This document shows, piece after piece, positions 1-6,089 of a DNA stretch of 8,246 nt (positions within the stretch are counted from its first letter, which is position 1; the number at the start of each line of letters is the position of its first letter). The position numbers were made by a program, and so were the translations under genes. The stretch comes from Pseudomonadota bacterium (GTDB taxonomy: Bacteria > Pseudomonadota > Alphaproteobacteria > Rhizobiales > Hyphomicrobiaceae), in the NCBI GenBank assembly GCA_023430315.1, contig JAEZAW010000164.1, positions 1 through 8,246 on the forward strand, given 5' to 3'. The notes beneath the pieces are model-generated. The model made no database searches. It had not been told where the DNA came from and was given only the letters and a program-made list of their open reading frames with translations.

Positions 1-1
1 G

Positions 2-292
2 GTCAACAGCTGCCTTACGCTGTCGATGGTGGTGGGTATGAGCGTCAGTGACGTCAGCCAGCAGGCGATCGGCAATCTCGGCTGGAACGATATCAAGTTG
101 ACGGCTCCGGTCTTTGTCGGCGACACGATCTATGCGGAATCGGAAGTTCTCGGAAAGCGCGAGTCCGCATCACGGCCCACGCAGGGCATCGTCACCGTCC
201 GCACCATCGGCAAGAAGGCTGATGGCGTGCAATTCATCAGCTTCGAGCGAACCGTTCTGGTGCCGAAACGAGGGCATGCGATCGAGCAATGA
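2..292 (+). CDS. MaoC-family acyl-CoA dehydratase/hydratase, C-terminal part (5' end outside window)
   Basis: The reading frame is open from base 2 and gives the last 96 residues of a protein whose start lies to the left. The pieces NSCLTLSMVVGMSVSD, NLGWNDIKLTAPVFVGDTIY and RTVLVPKR match, from memory, the C-terminal half of MaoC-like hot-dog-fold hydratases. These hydrate or dehydrate enoyl-CoA thioesters in the cytoplasm, and the closest remembered relatives act on mesaconyl-CoA or similar branched enoyl-CoAs. The catalytic Asp/His motif lies in the missing half, so activity cannot be judged. The gene converges on the selenoprotein operon and ends 56 bp from it. A role beside the CoA-transferases further right is plausible but inferred only from proximity. 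Family assignment is fairly sure; the substrate is unknown. Confidence 0.8.
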   Translation, partial: VNSCLTLSMVVGMSVSDVSQQAIGNLGWNDIKLTAPVFVGDTIYAESEVLGKRESASRPTQGIVTVRTIGKKADGVQFISFERTVLVPKRGHAIEQ

Positions 293-303
293 TGCGAGGA
301 GCC

Positions 304-332
304 GCGTCGGCGCCATGGTGAGGCGCCGACGT
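304..332. terminator. Bidirectional terminator-like hairpin between convergent genes
   Basis: CGTCGGCGCC (305-314) and GGCGCCGACG (322-331) are a perfect 10-bp inverted repeat around a 7-base loop, and 304/332 add a possible G-U pair. It is the only obvious structure in the 56 bp between the stop of the MaoC-like gene and the stop of the oppositely oriented selenoprotein gene, where a shared terminator is expected. There is no long T-run on either side, so it may be weak or depend on other factors. Confidence 0.6.
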
Positions 333-348
333 CCTTGCGCGAGCTGGT

Positions 349-864
349 CTACGGCCGCAGCAGGATCTGCCTGACCTGCTCGATCGTCGCCCGTGCGTAG
401 GCTTCCAGCAGCTCGTTCGATGCGCTGCTGATCGGGTGATCGATCACCGCGAATTTGAAACCCGGCACCCCGAGCACACGGCACATGAGCTCCGCCGCGC
501 TCACGAAGCGCGTGGTCATCACGCCGACTGCCGGAACGCCCTGTCGTTCAGATGTGATCGTGTCATGCAGACTGCACGACGAGCAGCTGCCTCAATCTCC
601 GACACCGGTGAACACCGCGTGCCAGTTCGTGAGCTCCTGCACGATGTGCGCATCCATGGGCGCGCTGTAGTTGGACTTCTCGCGCCACACGACATCCGTC
701 GCGCCTTCTTCGCGCAGCAGGCGCTCGAGGTGGGTGAAGTACCCCTTCGTGCCTTCCTTGGCATTGGTGATGATGCCTACGGTCATCCCCTCGAAGGCGG
801 CGAGCCGCGGCGAGAGCACCACGCCAGTCGCTTTCATTTCGTTAGTTGGATCCAGGACCTTCAT
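349..864 (-). CDS. UGSC-family selenoprotein with in-frame TGA read as selenocysteine
   Basis: The frame from 864 runs to a TGA at 592-594 and continues for 80 more codons to TAG at 349-351. Reading the TGA as selenocysteine gives 171 residues with Sec at position 91. Before it comes HAVFTGVGD and after it GSCSSCSLHD, so the join is VGD-U-GSC, the motif that names the UGSC family of (seleno)proteins. Both halves look like one alpha/beta protein: VLDPTNE near the start, MTVGIITNAKEG as a strand-loop, then GVPAVGVMTTRF and FKFAVIDHPI after the Sec. UxxCxxC resembles the active site of the GrdB reductase subunit, so a redox role is likely, but the reaction is unknown. I chose ATG 864 because AAGGA lies 8 bases upstream and the family core starts directly. 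An ATG at 909 would add 15 residues and overlap the upstream stop as ATGA. A decayed gene is the alternative, but clean coding on both sides argues against it. Confidence 0.87.
558..591 (-). promoter_or_regulatory. Bacterial SECIS-like hairpin directly after the Sec codon
   Basis: Counting the T of TGA as base 1, bases 19-29 read TGCAGTCTGCA: a 4-bp stem TGCA/TGCA with GTC in the loop. TCG at 16-18 can pair with CGA at 35-37 across a bulge. From memory, the E. coli fdhF element has a TGCA-GGTC-TGCA tip at almost the same distance from its UGA, with key loop bases G23 and U24; G and T occupy those positions here. The bulged U17 of E. coli is not clearly present. A competing fold pairs bases 5-12 with 20-28 (8 bp, one bulged T, 7-base loop). 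SelB would bind this mRNA element to deliver Sec-tRNA. Confidence 0.6.
592..594 (-). other. Selenocysteine codon (recoded TGA)
   Basis: This in-frame TGA lies exactly where UGSC-family proteins carry selenocysteine, or cysteine in non-seleno members. The bases directly after it encode Gly-Ser-Cys-Ser-Ser-Cys. The downstream frame stays open and family-like to its own TAG, which is hard to explain if TGA were a true stop. Recoding needs tRNA-Sec and SelB, which are not in this window. Confidence 0.85.
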
Positions 865-872
865 GTCTCGTG

Positions 873-877
873 TCCTT
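873..877 (-). promoter_or_regulatory. Ribosome binding site favouring the shorter start of the selenoprotein
   Basis: AAGGA stands 8 bases before the ATG at 864. The alternative ATG at 909 has no recognisable Shine-Dalgarno sequence and would rely on coupling to the upstream stop codon (ATGA overlap). The 15 extra residues of the longer start include a Leu-Glu-Glu encoded by CTGGAGGAA, so part of that extension looks like a ribosome-binding leader. Confidence 0.5.
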
Positions 878-905
878 GCACGCGCTTCCTCCAGTTTGCC
901 GAGGC

Positions 906-1979
906 TCATCGCTTCGGCGGTTCACAATCCACGCAGACGCCAATAGCGGCCGTCACGGCCCGCGTCTTGCTGCCCATCCACGGCGGGATGACCGCGCCGA
1001 AGCCGCCGGCGGGCCCGCCAGCCGCAACGACGAGGAGATCATCGGGCGACTGTAGTGCCGGATGCACCTTCGTTGGCCGATCGCGCACGACCGAGCCCTT
1101 GCCGACGTTGGCCCACTCGCCGCGCTGGACGCGCGCACGCTCGAAGATGAATTCGGCAATGTCCTTCTTCGTCCAGCCGGCGCCCTGTATGTGATCGCGG
1201 AGCTGCTTCGGGATGACGATCACGTAGTTGCCGCCGTAGATCGAATAGTGGAGCTGATTGGCGCGCATCTCGGCGGCGAACGTCTCCAGGATCTCCTTCG
1301 GATCGGTCGTCCACTCGTTCATGATCTGGCGTGGGCCCATGCCGGCGAAGACCGTCACGCCCGACGTGCCCGGCGGCATTCCACGCTGGATATGGAGCGG
1401 CTCCCACGTCATGTCCTCCTCGTCCTCGGCGAGGCAGTAGGAGAACTTGCCGGGATGGCCGAGCGTCGCGCGATCGACCTCGCCGGGCCGCAGATCCATC
1501 AGATTGATCAGCGCGAGCCGGATGGCGCGACCGATCACCGACGTCGCGCGATCGCTGTTGCCGAGCGCATTGAACGTGCCGTTCGCGCCGATTTCCAATC
1601 GCACCGGCCCATTGATGATGACCATGACCGCACAGCCGCCGGTGCTCGACGTCACGCCGTGCAGAAGGAATTCATCCTTCATCATGGCCTGCCACGCCGT
1701 CGCGACGACGGGGAAATGCATGGGCAGGCATCCCGCCATGACGGCGTTGACCGCAAGCTTCTCGGCTGTGATCGGCTGCGTGCGTACGGGTTCGATGCCG
1801 AGGAGCTGATCGGGCGGCATTCCCGCCCATTCGAGACAGGCTTCGACGGCGGCTTCCGTCGGCGGCACGACAGGCAGGCCGTCCGTCCAGCCGCGACTGT
1901 GAAAGAACTCCTGCGCGGCCGCGAAATCCTCGACGTCGTAGGCCTTCGATGTCAGCGGCGGTTTGATGGAAAGCTGCAT
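906..1979 (-). CDS. Conserved protein with GWTDGLPVVPPTE motif, probable partner of the UGSC selenoprotein
   Basis: This 357-residue protein has no assigned function that I recognise. It belongs to a conserved family I recall only as hypothetical, often found beside UGSC-family genes. Marks include GWTDGLPVVPPTE (30-42), AVNAVMAGC (76-84), a Cys-containing GGCAVMVIINGP (114-125), ATLGHPGKFSYCLAEDEE (171-188), WEPLHI (192-197) and DLLVVAAGGPAGG (314-326). I see no signal peptide or membrane segment, so it is probably cytoplasmic. Cys84, Cys116 and Cys182 sit in conserved-looking blocks, and the tail carries CVDC (349-352), a possible redox pair. The start has GGAGGA 9 bases upstream. The stop overlaps the longer start of the selenoprotein gene as ATGA, pointing to co-translation and perhaps a complex. 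Enzymatic role is unknown. Confidence 0.8.
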   Translation of the reverse strand: MQLSIKPPLTSKAYDVEDFAAAQEFFHSRGWTDGLPVVPPTEAAVEACLEWAGMPPDQLLGIEPVRTQPITAEKLAVNAVMAGCLPMHFPVVATAWQAMMKDEFLLHGVTSSTGGCAVMVIINGPVRLEIGANGTFNALGNSDRATSVIGRAIRLALINLMDLRPGEVDRATLGHPGKFSYCLAEDEEDMTWEPLHIQRGMPPGTSGVTVFAGMGPRQIMNEWTTDPKEILETFAAEMRANQLHYSIYGGNYVIVIPKQLRDHIQGAGWTKKDIAEFIFERARVQRGEWANVGKGSVVRDRPTKVHPALQSPDDLLVVAAGGPAGGFGAVIPPWMGSKTRAVTAAIGVCVDCEPPKR

Positions 1980-2048
1980 GGGCGTACGTCCTCCGGAGCT
2001 TTTTCCGCAGGCTCCCTTAGAGAGGCCCTGATGTCAAACGCGCGGAGA

Positions 2049-3215
2049 TCATACCTGCCGCCCGATCGCCTTCTCGGACTTCAGCATAGCCAGTTCGTCG
2101 CTTGAGAAGCCCCAGGCTTTCAGTGTCGTTTCCGTATGCGCGCCGAAGGCCGGAGGCCCGCCCTTGACGCTTGATGGCGTGCGGCTGAAGCGCGGCGCCG
2201 GCCCGGGCTGCACGATGCCATCGACGGAGACGAAGCTGCCACGCGCCTTGTTGTGCGGATGCTCCGCGGCCTCCGAGAAACTCAGCACCGGCGCGAAGCA
2301 GATGTCCGTGCCCTCCATGAGTGTGCACCACTCGTCGCGCGTCTTTTGCTTGAAGAGCGTGGCGAAGCGCTCGCGCATCTGCGGCCAGTGCGCACGATCG
2401 AACTGCGGAGGACATTCCGCAGGATTGAGGCGGAGCGTCCGCAGAAGAATATCGTAGAACTTCGCCTCGACGGCGCCGACAGAAATGAACTTGTCGTCCT
2501 TGGTTTTGTAGCAGCGCCAGAACGGCGCGCCGCCATCGATGAAATTGTCTTCCCGCTGCTCGGACCATTCGCCGACGGCTGCGAGCCCGAAGCATGCGAG
2601 CGCGAGATAGGCCGATCCTTCGGTCATGGCCACATCGACGACCTGCCCGAGGCCGGACGTCTTTGCTTCGAGAATGCCCGCGAGCAAACCCGTGAGCAGG
2701 AACATCGCGCCGCCGCCCATATCGCCGACGACGTTGAGCGGTGGAACGGGCTGCTCGCGCGGGCCGATCGCATGCAGCACGCCGGAGAGCGAAATGTAGT
2801 TGATGTCGTGGCCGGCGGCGGAGGCGAGAGGTCCATGCTGCCCCCAGCCGGTCATGCGACCATAGACGAGGCGCGGATTGCGCTTGTGGCAGACCTCGGG
2901 GCCGAGCCCGAGACGCTCCATGACGCCCGGCCGCATGGGATCAATCAAGGCATCCGCCTTTTCGATCATGCGCAGCAGTGTCTCGACGCCCTTGGGATGC
3001 TTGAGGTCGATGGCGACCGAAGGACGTCCGCGGCGGCGCACGTCTGCGCGCGGGCCGGCGAACTCAAAGCCGAGGCCGGTTGGTTCCGGTCGGTCAATGC
3101 GGACGATGTCGGCGCCCATGTCCGCGAGGAGTGAAGAGCACAGAGGGGCCGGTCCGATTCCGGCGATCTCGATGATCTTGATGCCTGCGAGCGGCCCGCC
3201 CTTTTTTTCCACCAT
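2049..3215 (-). CDS. Alpha-methylacyl-CoA racemase-like class III CoA-transferase-fold enzyme
   Basis: The protein has the CaiB/BaiF fold and fits the alpha-methylacyl-CoA racemase branch, which inverts the 2-methyl stereocentre of branched acyl-CoAs so that beta-oxidation can proceed. Counting from the longest possible start (3251), the blocks are EIAGIGPAP (28-36), LLADMGADIVRIDRP (41-55), RMTGWGQHGPLA (132-143), GHDINYISLSG (147-157) and NVVGDMGGGAM (173-183). His148 and Asp177 correspond to the catalytic His/Asp pair of Mycobacterium tuberculosis Mcr. NFIDGGAPFW and APAPRFSRTP-like segments also fit racemases. I chose ATG 3215 (388 residues), preceded by GGAAGG at good spacing; 3218, or 3248 (TGATG overlap with the upstream stop), are possible. 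The close coupling indicates one operon. A true CoA-transferase role is the alternative. Confidence 0.85.
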   Translation of the reverse strand: MVEKKGGPLAGIKIIEIAGIGPAPLCSSLLADMGADIVRIDRPEPTGLGFEFAGPRADVRRRGRPSVAIDLKHPKGVETLLRMIEKADALIDPMRPGVMERLGLGPEVCHKRNPRLVYGRMTGWGQHGPLASAAGHDINYISLSGVLHAIGPREQPVPPLNVVGDMGGGAMFLLTGLLAGILEAKTSGLGQVVDVAMTEGSAYLALACFGLAAVGEWSEQREDNFIDGGAPFWRCYKTKDDKFISVGAVEAKFYDILLRTLRLNPAECPPQFDRAHWPQMRERFATLFKQKTRDEWCTLMEGTDICFAPVLSFSEAAEHPHNKARGSFVSVDGIVQPGPAPRFSRTPSSVKGGPPAFGAHTETTLKAWGFSSDELAMLKSEKAIGRQV

Positions 3216-3247
3216 CATTCCACCTTCCGAATTGCGCACGCCGCACA

Positions 3248-4468
3248 TCACAAAGTGATGCCGGCCGCCGTCAGCTCTTGCTCGTCGAAGCCCAGCTCCT
3301 TGACGAGCACATCCATATTGCTCGCGCCCAGCCGCTGCGCTGCGTGCTTCACGACACCAGGCGTATCCGAAAATTTGCCGATGACGTTCGGCATCTGGAT
3401 GTGATCATCGAGCTCATCATCCTGGACGCTGGTGATGTTCTCGCGCGCCTGGATGTGCGGATCGTCGAACACGTCGGCGACGCTGTAGACTGGCGCGCCC
3501 GGCGCATCGTGTTCGCGCAGCCGCGTCGCGACCTCGTCCAGGGTGAACTTGCCGATGGCTTCTTGCAGAGCGTGCTCGATGGCATCGGCATTCTGCATCC
3601 GCTTCTGGTTGTCGCTGAAGCGCGGATCGTTCGCGAGGTCCGGCACATCGAGTGCAAAACAGAGCCTTTGAAATACGGCGTGCGCGCCGCCGGAGAGTGC
3701 GATCCACCCACCGTCACGCGTCTGGAAAGTGTTGCGTGGAGAGACGAGCGGCAGGCGGCTGCCCTGGCGCTGCTGAACGAAGCCGAGTTGATCGAAATCC
3801 ACGATCTGCCCGCCCATGAGCGAGAGCATCGGTTCGTAGATCGGCAGATCGATCACCTGACCGCGCCCGCCATTGCCGCGACGGGCTTCGAGTGCGGCAA
3901 GCGTAAGAAATGCGCCGGCGAGACCTGTCGTCGTGTCCGCCATGGCAAAGCTCGGCAGCAGCGGTGGGCGGTCGGCAAAGCCGTTCGTGTAGGCAAAGCC
4001 CGTCATCGCCTCGGCAAGCGAACCGAAGCCTGAGCGCTCGCGATAGGGACCCGTCTGACCAAAACCCGATACGCGCACGAGCACGAGCCCCGGATTGATC
4101 GCCGACAGCACGTCATAGCCGAGCCCCCATTCCTCGAGAGTGCCCGGCCTGAAGTTCTCGATGAGGACATCGGTGCGCGCGACGAGCCGGCGCACGATTT
4201 CGACTCCGAGTGCCGTGCCGAGATCCGCAGAGACGCTCCTTTTGTTGCGGTTGAGAACCTTGTGATAAAGCCCGATGCCGTTCTTCCGATTGCCCCAGGT
4301 GCGGATGCCGTCGCCGCGGGTGGGATGCTCGATCTTGATGACGTCAGCGCCGTAGTCGGCGAGCTGCATGCCGATGAACGGGCCTGAAACGAAATTCGCG
4401 AGCTCAACCACTCGAATTCCAGCGAGGGCGCCGCCGTCGGGCCGGGCTGTGGGCGTCGCGTTGAGCAC
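3248..4468 (-). CDS. CaiB/BaiF (class III) CoA-transferase
   Basis: This 406-residue enzyme moves CoA between a carboxylic acid and an acyl-CoA through a covalent Asp-CoA thioester. Typical blocks appear in order: LAGIRVVELANFVSGPF (15-31), LADYGADVIKIEHP (36-49), NRNKRSVSADL (73-83), ENFRPGTLEEWGLGYD (104-119), SGFGQTGPY (134-142), then PSFAMADTTTGLAGA with Asp178 in the place of the catalytic Asp. Length is normal for the family. The start is GTG with GAGGA 4 bases upstream. Its stop TGA overlaps an ATG of the next gene, so the two are probably translated together. It may activate the acid whose CoA ester the racemase-like enzyme then handles; this is inferred from neighbourhood. The natural acid cannot be read from the sequence. 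Confidence 0.88.
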   Translation of the reverse strand: MLNATPTARPDGGALAGIRVVELANFVSGPFIGMQLADYGADVIKIEHPTRGDGIRTWGNRKNGIGLYHKVLNRNKRSVSADLGTALGVEIVRRLVARTDVLIENFRPGTLEEWGLGYDVLSAINPGLVLVRVSGFGQTGPYRERSGFGSLAEAMTGFAYTNGFADRPPLLPSFAMADTTTGLAGAFLTLAALEARRGNGGRGQVIDLPIYEPMLSLMGGQIVDFDQLGFVQQRQGSRLPLVSPRNTFQTRDGGWIALSGGAHAVFQRLCFALDVPDLANDPRFSDNQKRMQNADAIEHALQEAIGKFTLDEVATRLREHDAPGAPVYSVADVFDDPHIQARENITSVQDDELDDHIQMPNVIGKFSDTPGVVKHAAQRLGASNMDVLVKELGFDEQELTAAGITL

Positions 4469-4512
4469 TTTATCCTCGCTCGGGAGGCATGCGGATCACG
4501 GAATGGTAGTCC

Positions 4513-4557
4513 CCTTGCCGCTCCGCGCAAGGAAGTAAAACTCCAGCCATATTGGAG
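4513..4557 (-). promoter_or_regulatory. Two short inverted repeats between the LysR gene and the CoA-transferase operon
   Basis: The 116-bp gap holds two small dyads. CTCCA-N7-TGGAG (4541-4557) is followed on the - strand by TTTTAC and could be a weak terminator of the LysR gene or a LysR-type binding site. CCTTGC-N8-GCAAGG (4513-4532) lies nearer the CoA-transferase start. No convincing -35/-10 pair stands out, and neither dyad has exact T-N11-A spacing. This gap is the natural place for an operon promoter if LysR is transcribed separately. Confidence 0.3.
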
Positions 4558-4584
4558 AAAAATTACAAGGTGGCCTGTTCGAGG

Positions 4585-5502
4585 CTAGACGTCCGCCTTC
4601 TCTGGAAAGGCGCGGCGTGCCTCCTCCAGCAGCCACTGCCGGAAGGATGCAACGTGAGGCTCGCCCCATAGCGCCGGCTTGGCGAGAAAATAGCAGCCTT
4701 CACCTCGCAGGTAGTCGCGGCGGAAGGGGGCGACGAGGCGACCGCTCTCGATGACAGCGCAGACCTGAGCCTCCCGCGTCATGGCAACACCGAGTCCATT
4801 CTCGGCGGCGTCGATAGCCATGGTCGTCAGGTCGAAGGTGAGACCCTGCGTCGGATCCACGATGGCTTTCTCGATGCCGGCAGCTTCGAGCCATCTCGCC
4901 CAGTCATCGCGGCGATAGAGCGAGTGCAGCAGCGTGTGATGGCGCAGGTCTTCCGGTTTGCTCAGTCTCTTGCGGCCGGCGAGCAGCTTGGGATGGCAAA
5001 CCGGAAAGACATCCTCCATGAAGATCAGCTCAGAGGTGAGGCCAGTCCAGGGCGGCTTACCGAAGCGCAGCGCGGCGTGCATGTTCTCACGCGTGAGATC
5101 AATGGGCTTGGCGCTCGTCTCGATGTGGACGGCGATGTCGGGATGGCGGGCGTGGAAACGTCCAAGACGCGGGACGAGCCAGCGTATAGCGAAGGTCGGC
5201 GTCACGTTGACGTGCAACTCTTGTACGGCGGGCTGGGCCACGGCCCGACAGGCGAACTCGAGTTGGTCGAAAGCCTTGCCGATATCACCGGCGAGCCGTG
5301 CGCCGTCCGCGGTCAGTACGCGCTGGCGGCCCTTTGCTTCAAACAACGGCGTGCCAAGCCAGGCTTCCAGCGCCCGCACCTGATGCCCGACAGCTGAAGG
5401 TGTGACGCACAGCTCTTCCGCAGCTTTGGTGAGCGTTCCCGTGCGGGCGAGCACTTCGAATGCGCGCAAGGCACCGAGAGCGGGAAGTCTTCTGTTCGCC
5501 AC
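4585..5502 (-). CDS. LysR-family transcriptional regulator, GcvA-like
   Basis: A 305-residue cytoplasmic DNA-binding regulator. The N-terminal winged helix-turn-helix spans about residues 8-66 (LGALRAFEVLARTGTLTKAA, then VTPSAVGHQVRALEAWLG). The effector-binding part carries IRWLVPRLGRFHARHPDI, a hallmark of the GcvA branch. GLGVAMTRE near residue 245 fits the second substrate-binding lobe. I chose GTG 5502 because GGAGGA lies 6 bases upstream and the protein then begins directly at the LysR domain; the longest open frame (to 5577) adds 25 residues of non-family sequence. It is on the same strand and just upstream of the CoA-transferase operon, so it probably controls those genes in response to the pathway acid or a CoA ester. 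That role is inferred from position. Confidence 0.88.
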   Translation of the reverse strand: MANRRLPALGALRAFEVLARTGTLTKAAEELCVTPSAVGHQVRALEAWLGTPLFEAKGRQRVLTADGARLAGDIGKAFDQLEFACRAVAQPAVQELHVNVTPTFAIRWLVPRLGRFHARHPDIAVHIETSAKPIDLTRENMHAALRFGKPPWTGLTSELIFMEDVFPVCHPKLLAGRKRLSKPEDLRHHTLLHSLYRRDDWARWLEAAGIEKAIVDPTQGLTFDLTTMAIDAAENGLGVAMTREAQVCAVIESGRLVAPFRRDYLRGEGCYFLAKPALWGEPHVASFRQWLLEEARRAFPEKADV

Positions 5503-5520
5503 GCCATTCCTCCGGGTCGG

Positions 5521-5790
5521 GCCGAGCTTACAGCAGGCTCTTGCGTCAGCGAAATCGCGCCGATCTTGCGGGGCCATTGGGGGGAGCTACAGAAACTCGC
5601 CGGCGGTCGGAGTGAGGAAATCTTGTGTTCGCGTGAGCTGTTCGTCCGTCTGCTGTCTCGAGCTGCCGAGGCAGGCGGTCTGTCACCAACCTGGCGGTCG
5701 CGGATCGCTGCCCTGACGTTGCACAGTGCGATGATCGGCCTCTGCGACCAGTGACTACGTCATTCGCGCAGCTTCGCTCTGTATCGCGAC
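5521..5790 (+). pseudogene. Decayed C-terminal remnant of a TetR/AcrR-type repressor
   Basis: The frame through 5566-5751 gives EILCSRELFVRLLSRAAEAG, GLSPTWRSRIAALTLHSAMI and GLCDQ. This resembles the C-terminal ligand domain of AcrR/TtgR-type repressors, which run roughly LLRRAxxAGxLPxxLDxRxAAxALHAxxDGLxxNWL. A TGA at 5752-5754 falls where the conserved Trp (TGG) is expected. The same frame then continues as LRHSRSFALYRD, close to the LLxPxSFDLxRD that follows that Trp. Upstream, SEIAPILR may match the EMAPI block. No helix-turn-helix part exists; the frame runs into the start of the LysR gene. It reads as a truncated, stop-bearing fossil of the repressor that once controlled the efflux genes. 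Similarity is judged by eye, so a spurious match is possible. Confidence 0.45.
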
Positions 5791-5910
5791 GGCATGGGGC
5801 ACGGGCATCGGCGAAGGTTCGCCGTAGCTGAGGCGGTCGATCACCAAACCGTGAAAGAGAACCGCCCGCATAATGTGCGCGGCTGCCTGGAGATCTACGC
5901 CTATTGGGAA

Positions 5911-5936
5911 TTTACATGCATCGTTGTTTGTATGAG
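5911..5936 (+). promoter_or_regulatory. TtgR/AcrR-like operator ahead of the RND efflux genes
   Basis: In an AT-rich island, CATGCA-N8-TGTATG forms an imperfect palindrome of CATRCA half-sites. On the - strand it reads ACAAACAACGATGCATGTAA, very like the TtgR operator core of Pseudomonas putida as I remember it (ACAAACAACCATGAATGTAA). It is also reminiscent of the E. coli AcrR site. TTTACA at 5911-5916 may serve as a -35-like element, so a bound repressor would block the promoter. The adaptor start is about 150 bp downstream. No intact repressor gene is adjacent. Confidence 0.5.
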
Positions 5937-6047
5937 AAACTTGCGACGGATCGCCCCCTCTCGCGACGTTGAAGCTGGGCCGGAGGCTGCGGGATGCGGG
6001 TGGAGTGCTGCACGGGCATCCACTGGGCGAGACGGGGTCAGGCGCCA

Positions 6048-6075
6048 GGGAAGCCAAGACCGGGGAAGCCAAGAC
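6048..6075 (+). repeat. Tandem 13-bp direct repeat before the adaptor ribosome binding site
   Basis: GGGAAGCCAAGAC occurs at 6048-6060 and again at 6063-6075, a period of 15 bases. The second copy runs straight into CAGGAG, the ribosome binding site of the adaptor gene. It looks like a small replication-slippage duplication in the untranslated leader. Confidence 0.8.
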
Positions 6076-6089
6076 AGGAGTTCGACCAT

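Noticed and set aside
592..594. TGA as a genuine stop or a pseudogene mutation in the UGSC gene
   Set aside because: The frame after the TGA is family-like for 80 codons, has no other lesion, and places GSC directly after the codon as the family requires.
436..1194. 252-codon open frame on the + strand
   Set aside because: It crosses the selenoprotein and its partner in antisense; composition is shadow-like and both - strand genes have clear conserved motifs.
2032..2037. Perfect TTGACA on the - strand between the racemase-like gene and the partner gene
   Set aside because: No acceptable -10 element lies 16-18 bases downstream, so I do not call an internal promoter.
1062..2105. 347-codon open frame on the + strand
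   Set aside because: Antisense to the GWTDGLPV-family gene; His/Arg/Asp-rich composition typical of GC-rich reverse frames, with no recognisable domain.
2253..3134. Open frame of 293 codons on the + strand
   Set aside because: Antisense to the racemase-like gene, no family features.
3278..4033. Open frame of 251 codons on the + strand
   Set aside because: Antisense to the CaiB/BaiF gene, no family features.
5755..6072. 105-codon - strand frame ending in a segment that looks slightly TetR-like (HIMRAVLFHGLVIDRLSYGE)
   Set aside because: The N-terminal two thirds resemble no protein, there is no helix-turn-helix, and it overlaps the better + strand TetR remnant and the operator; likely chance.
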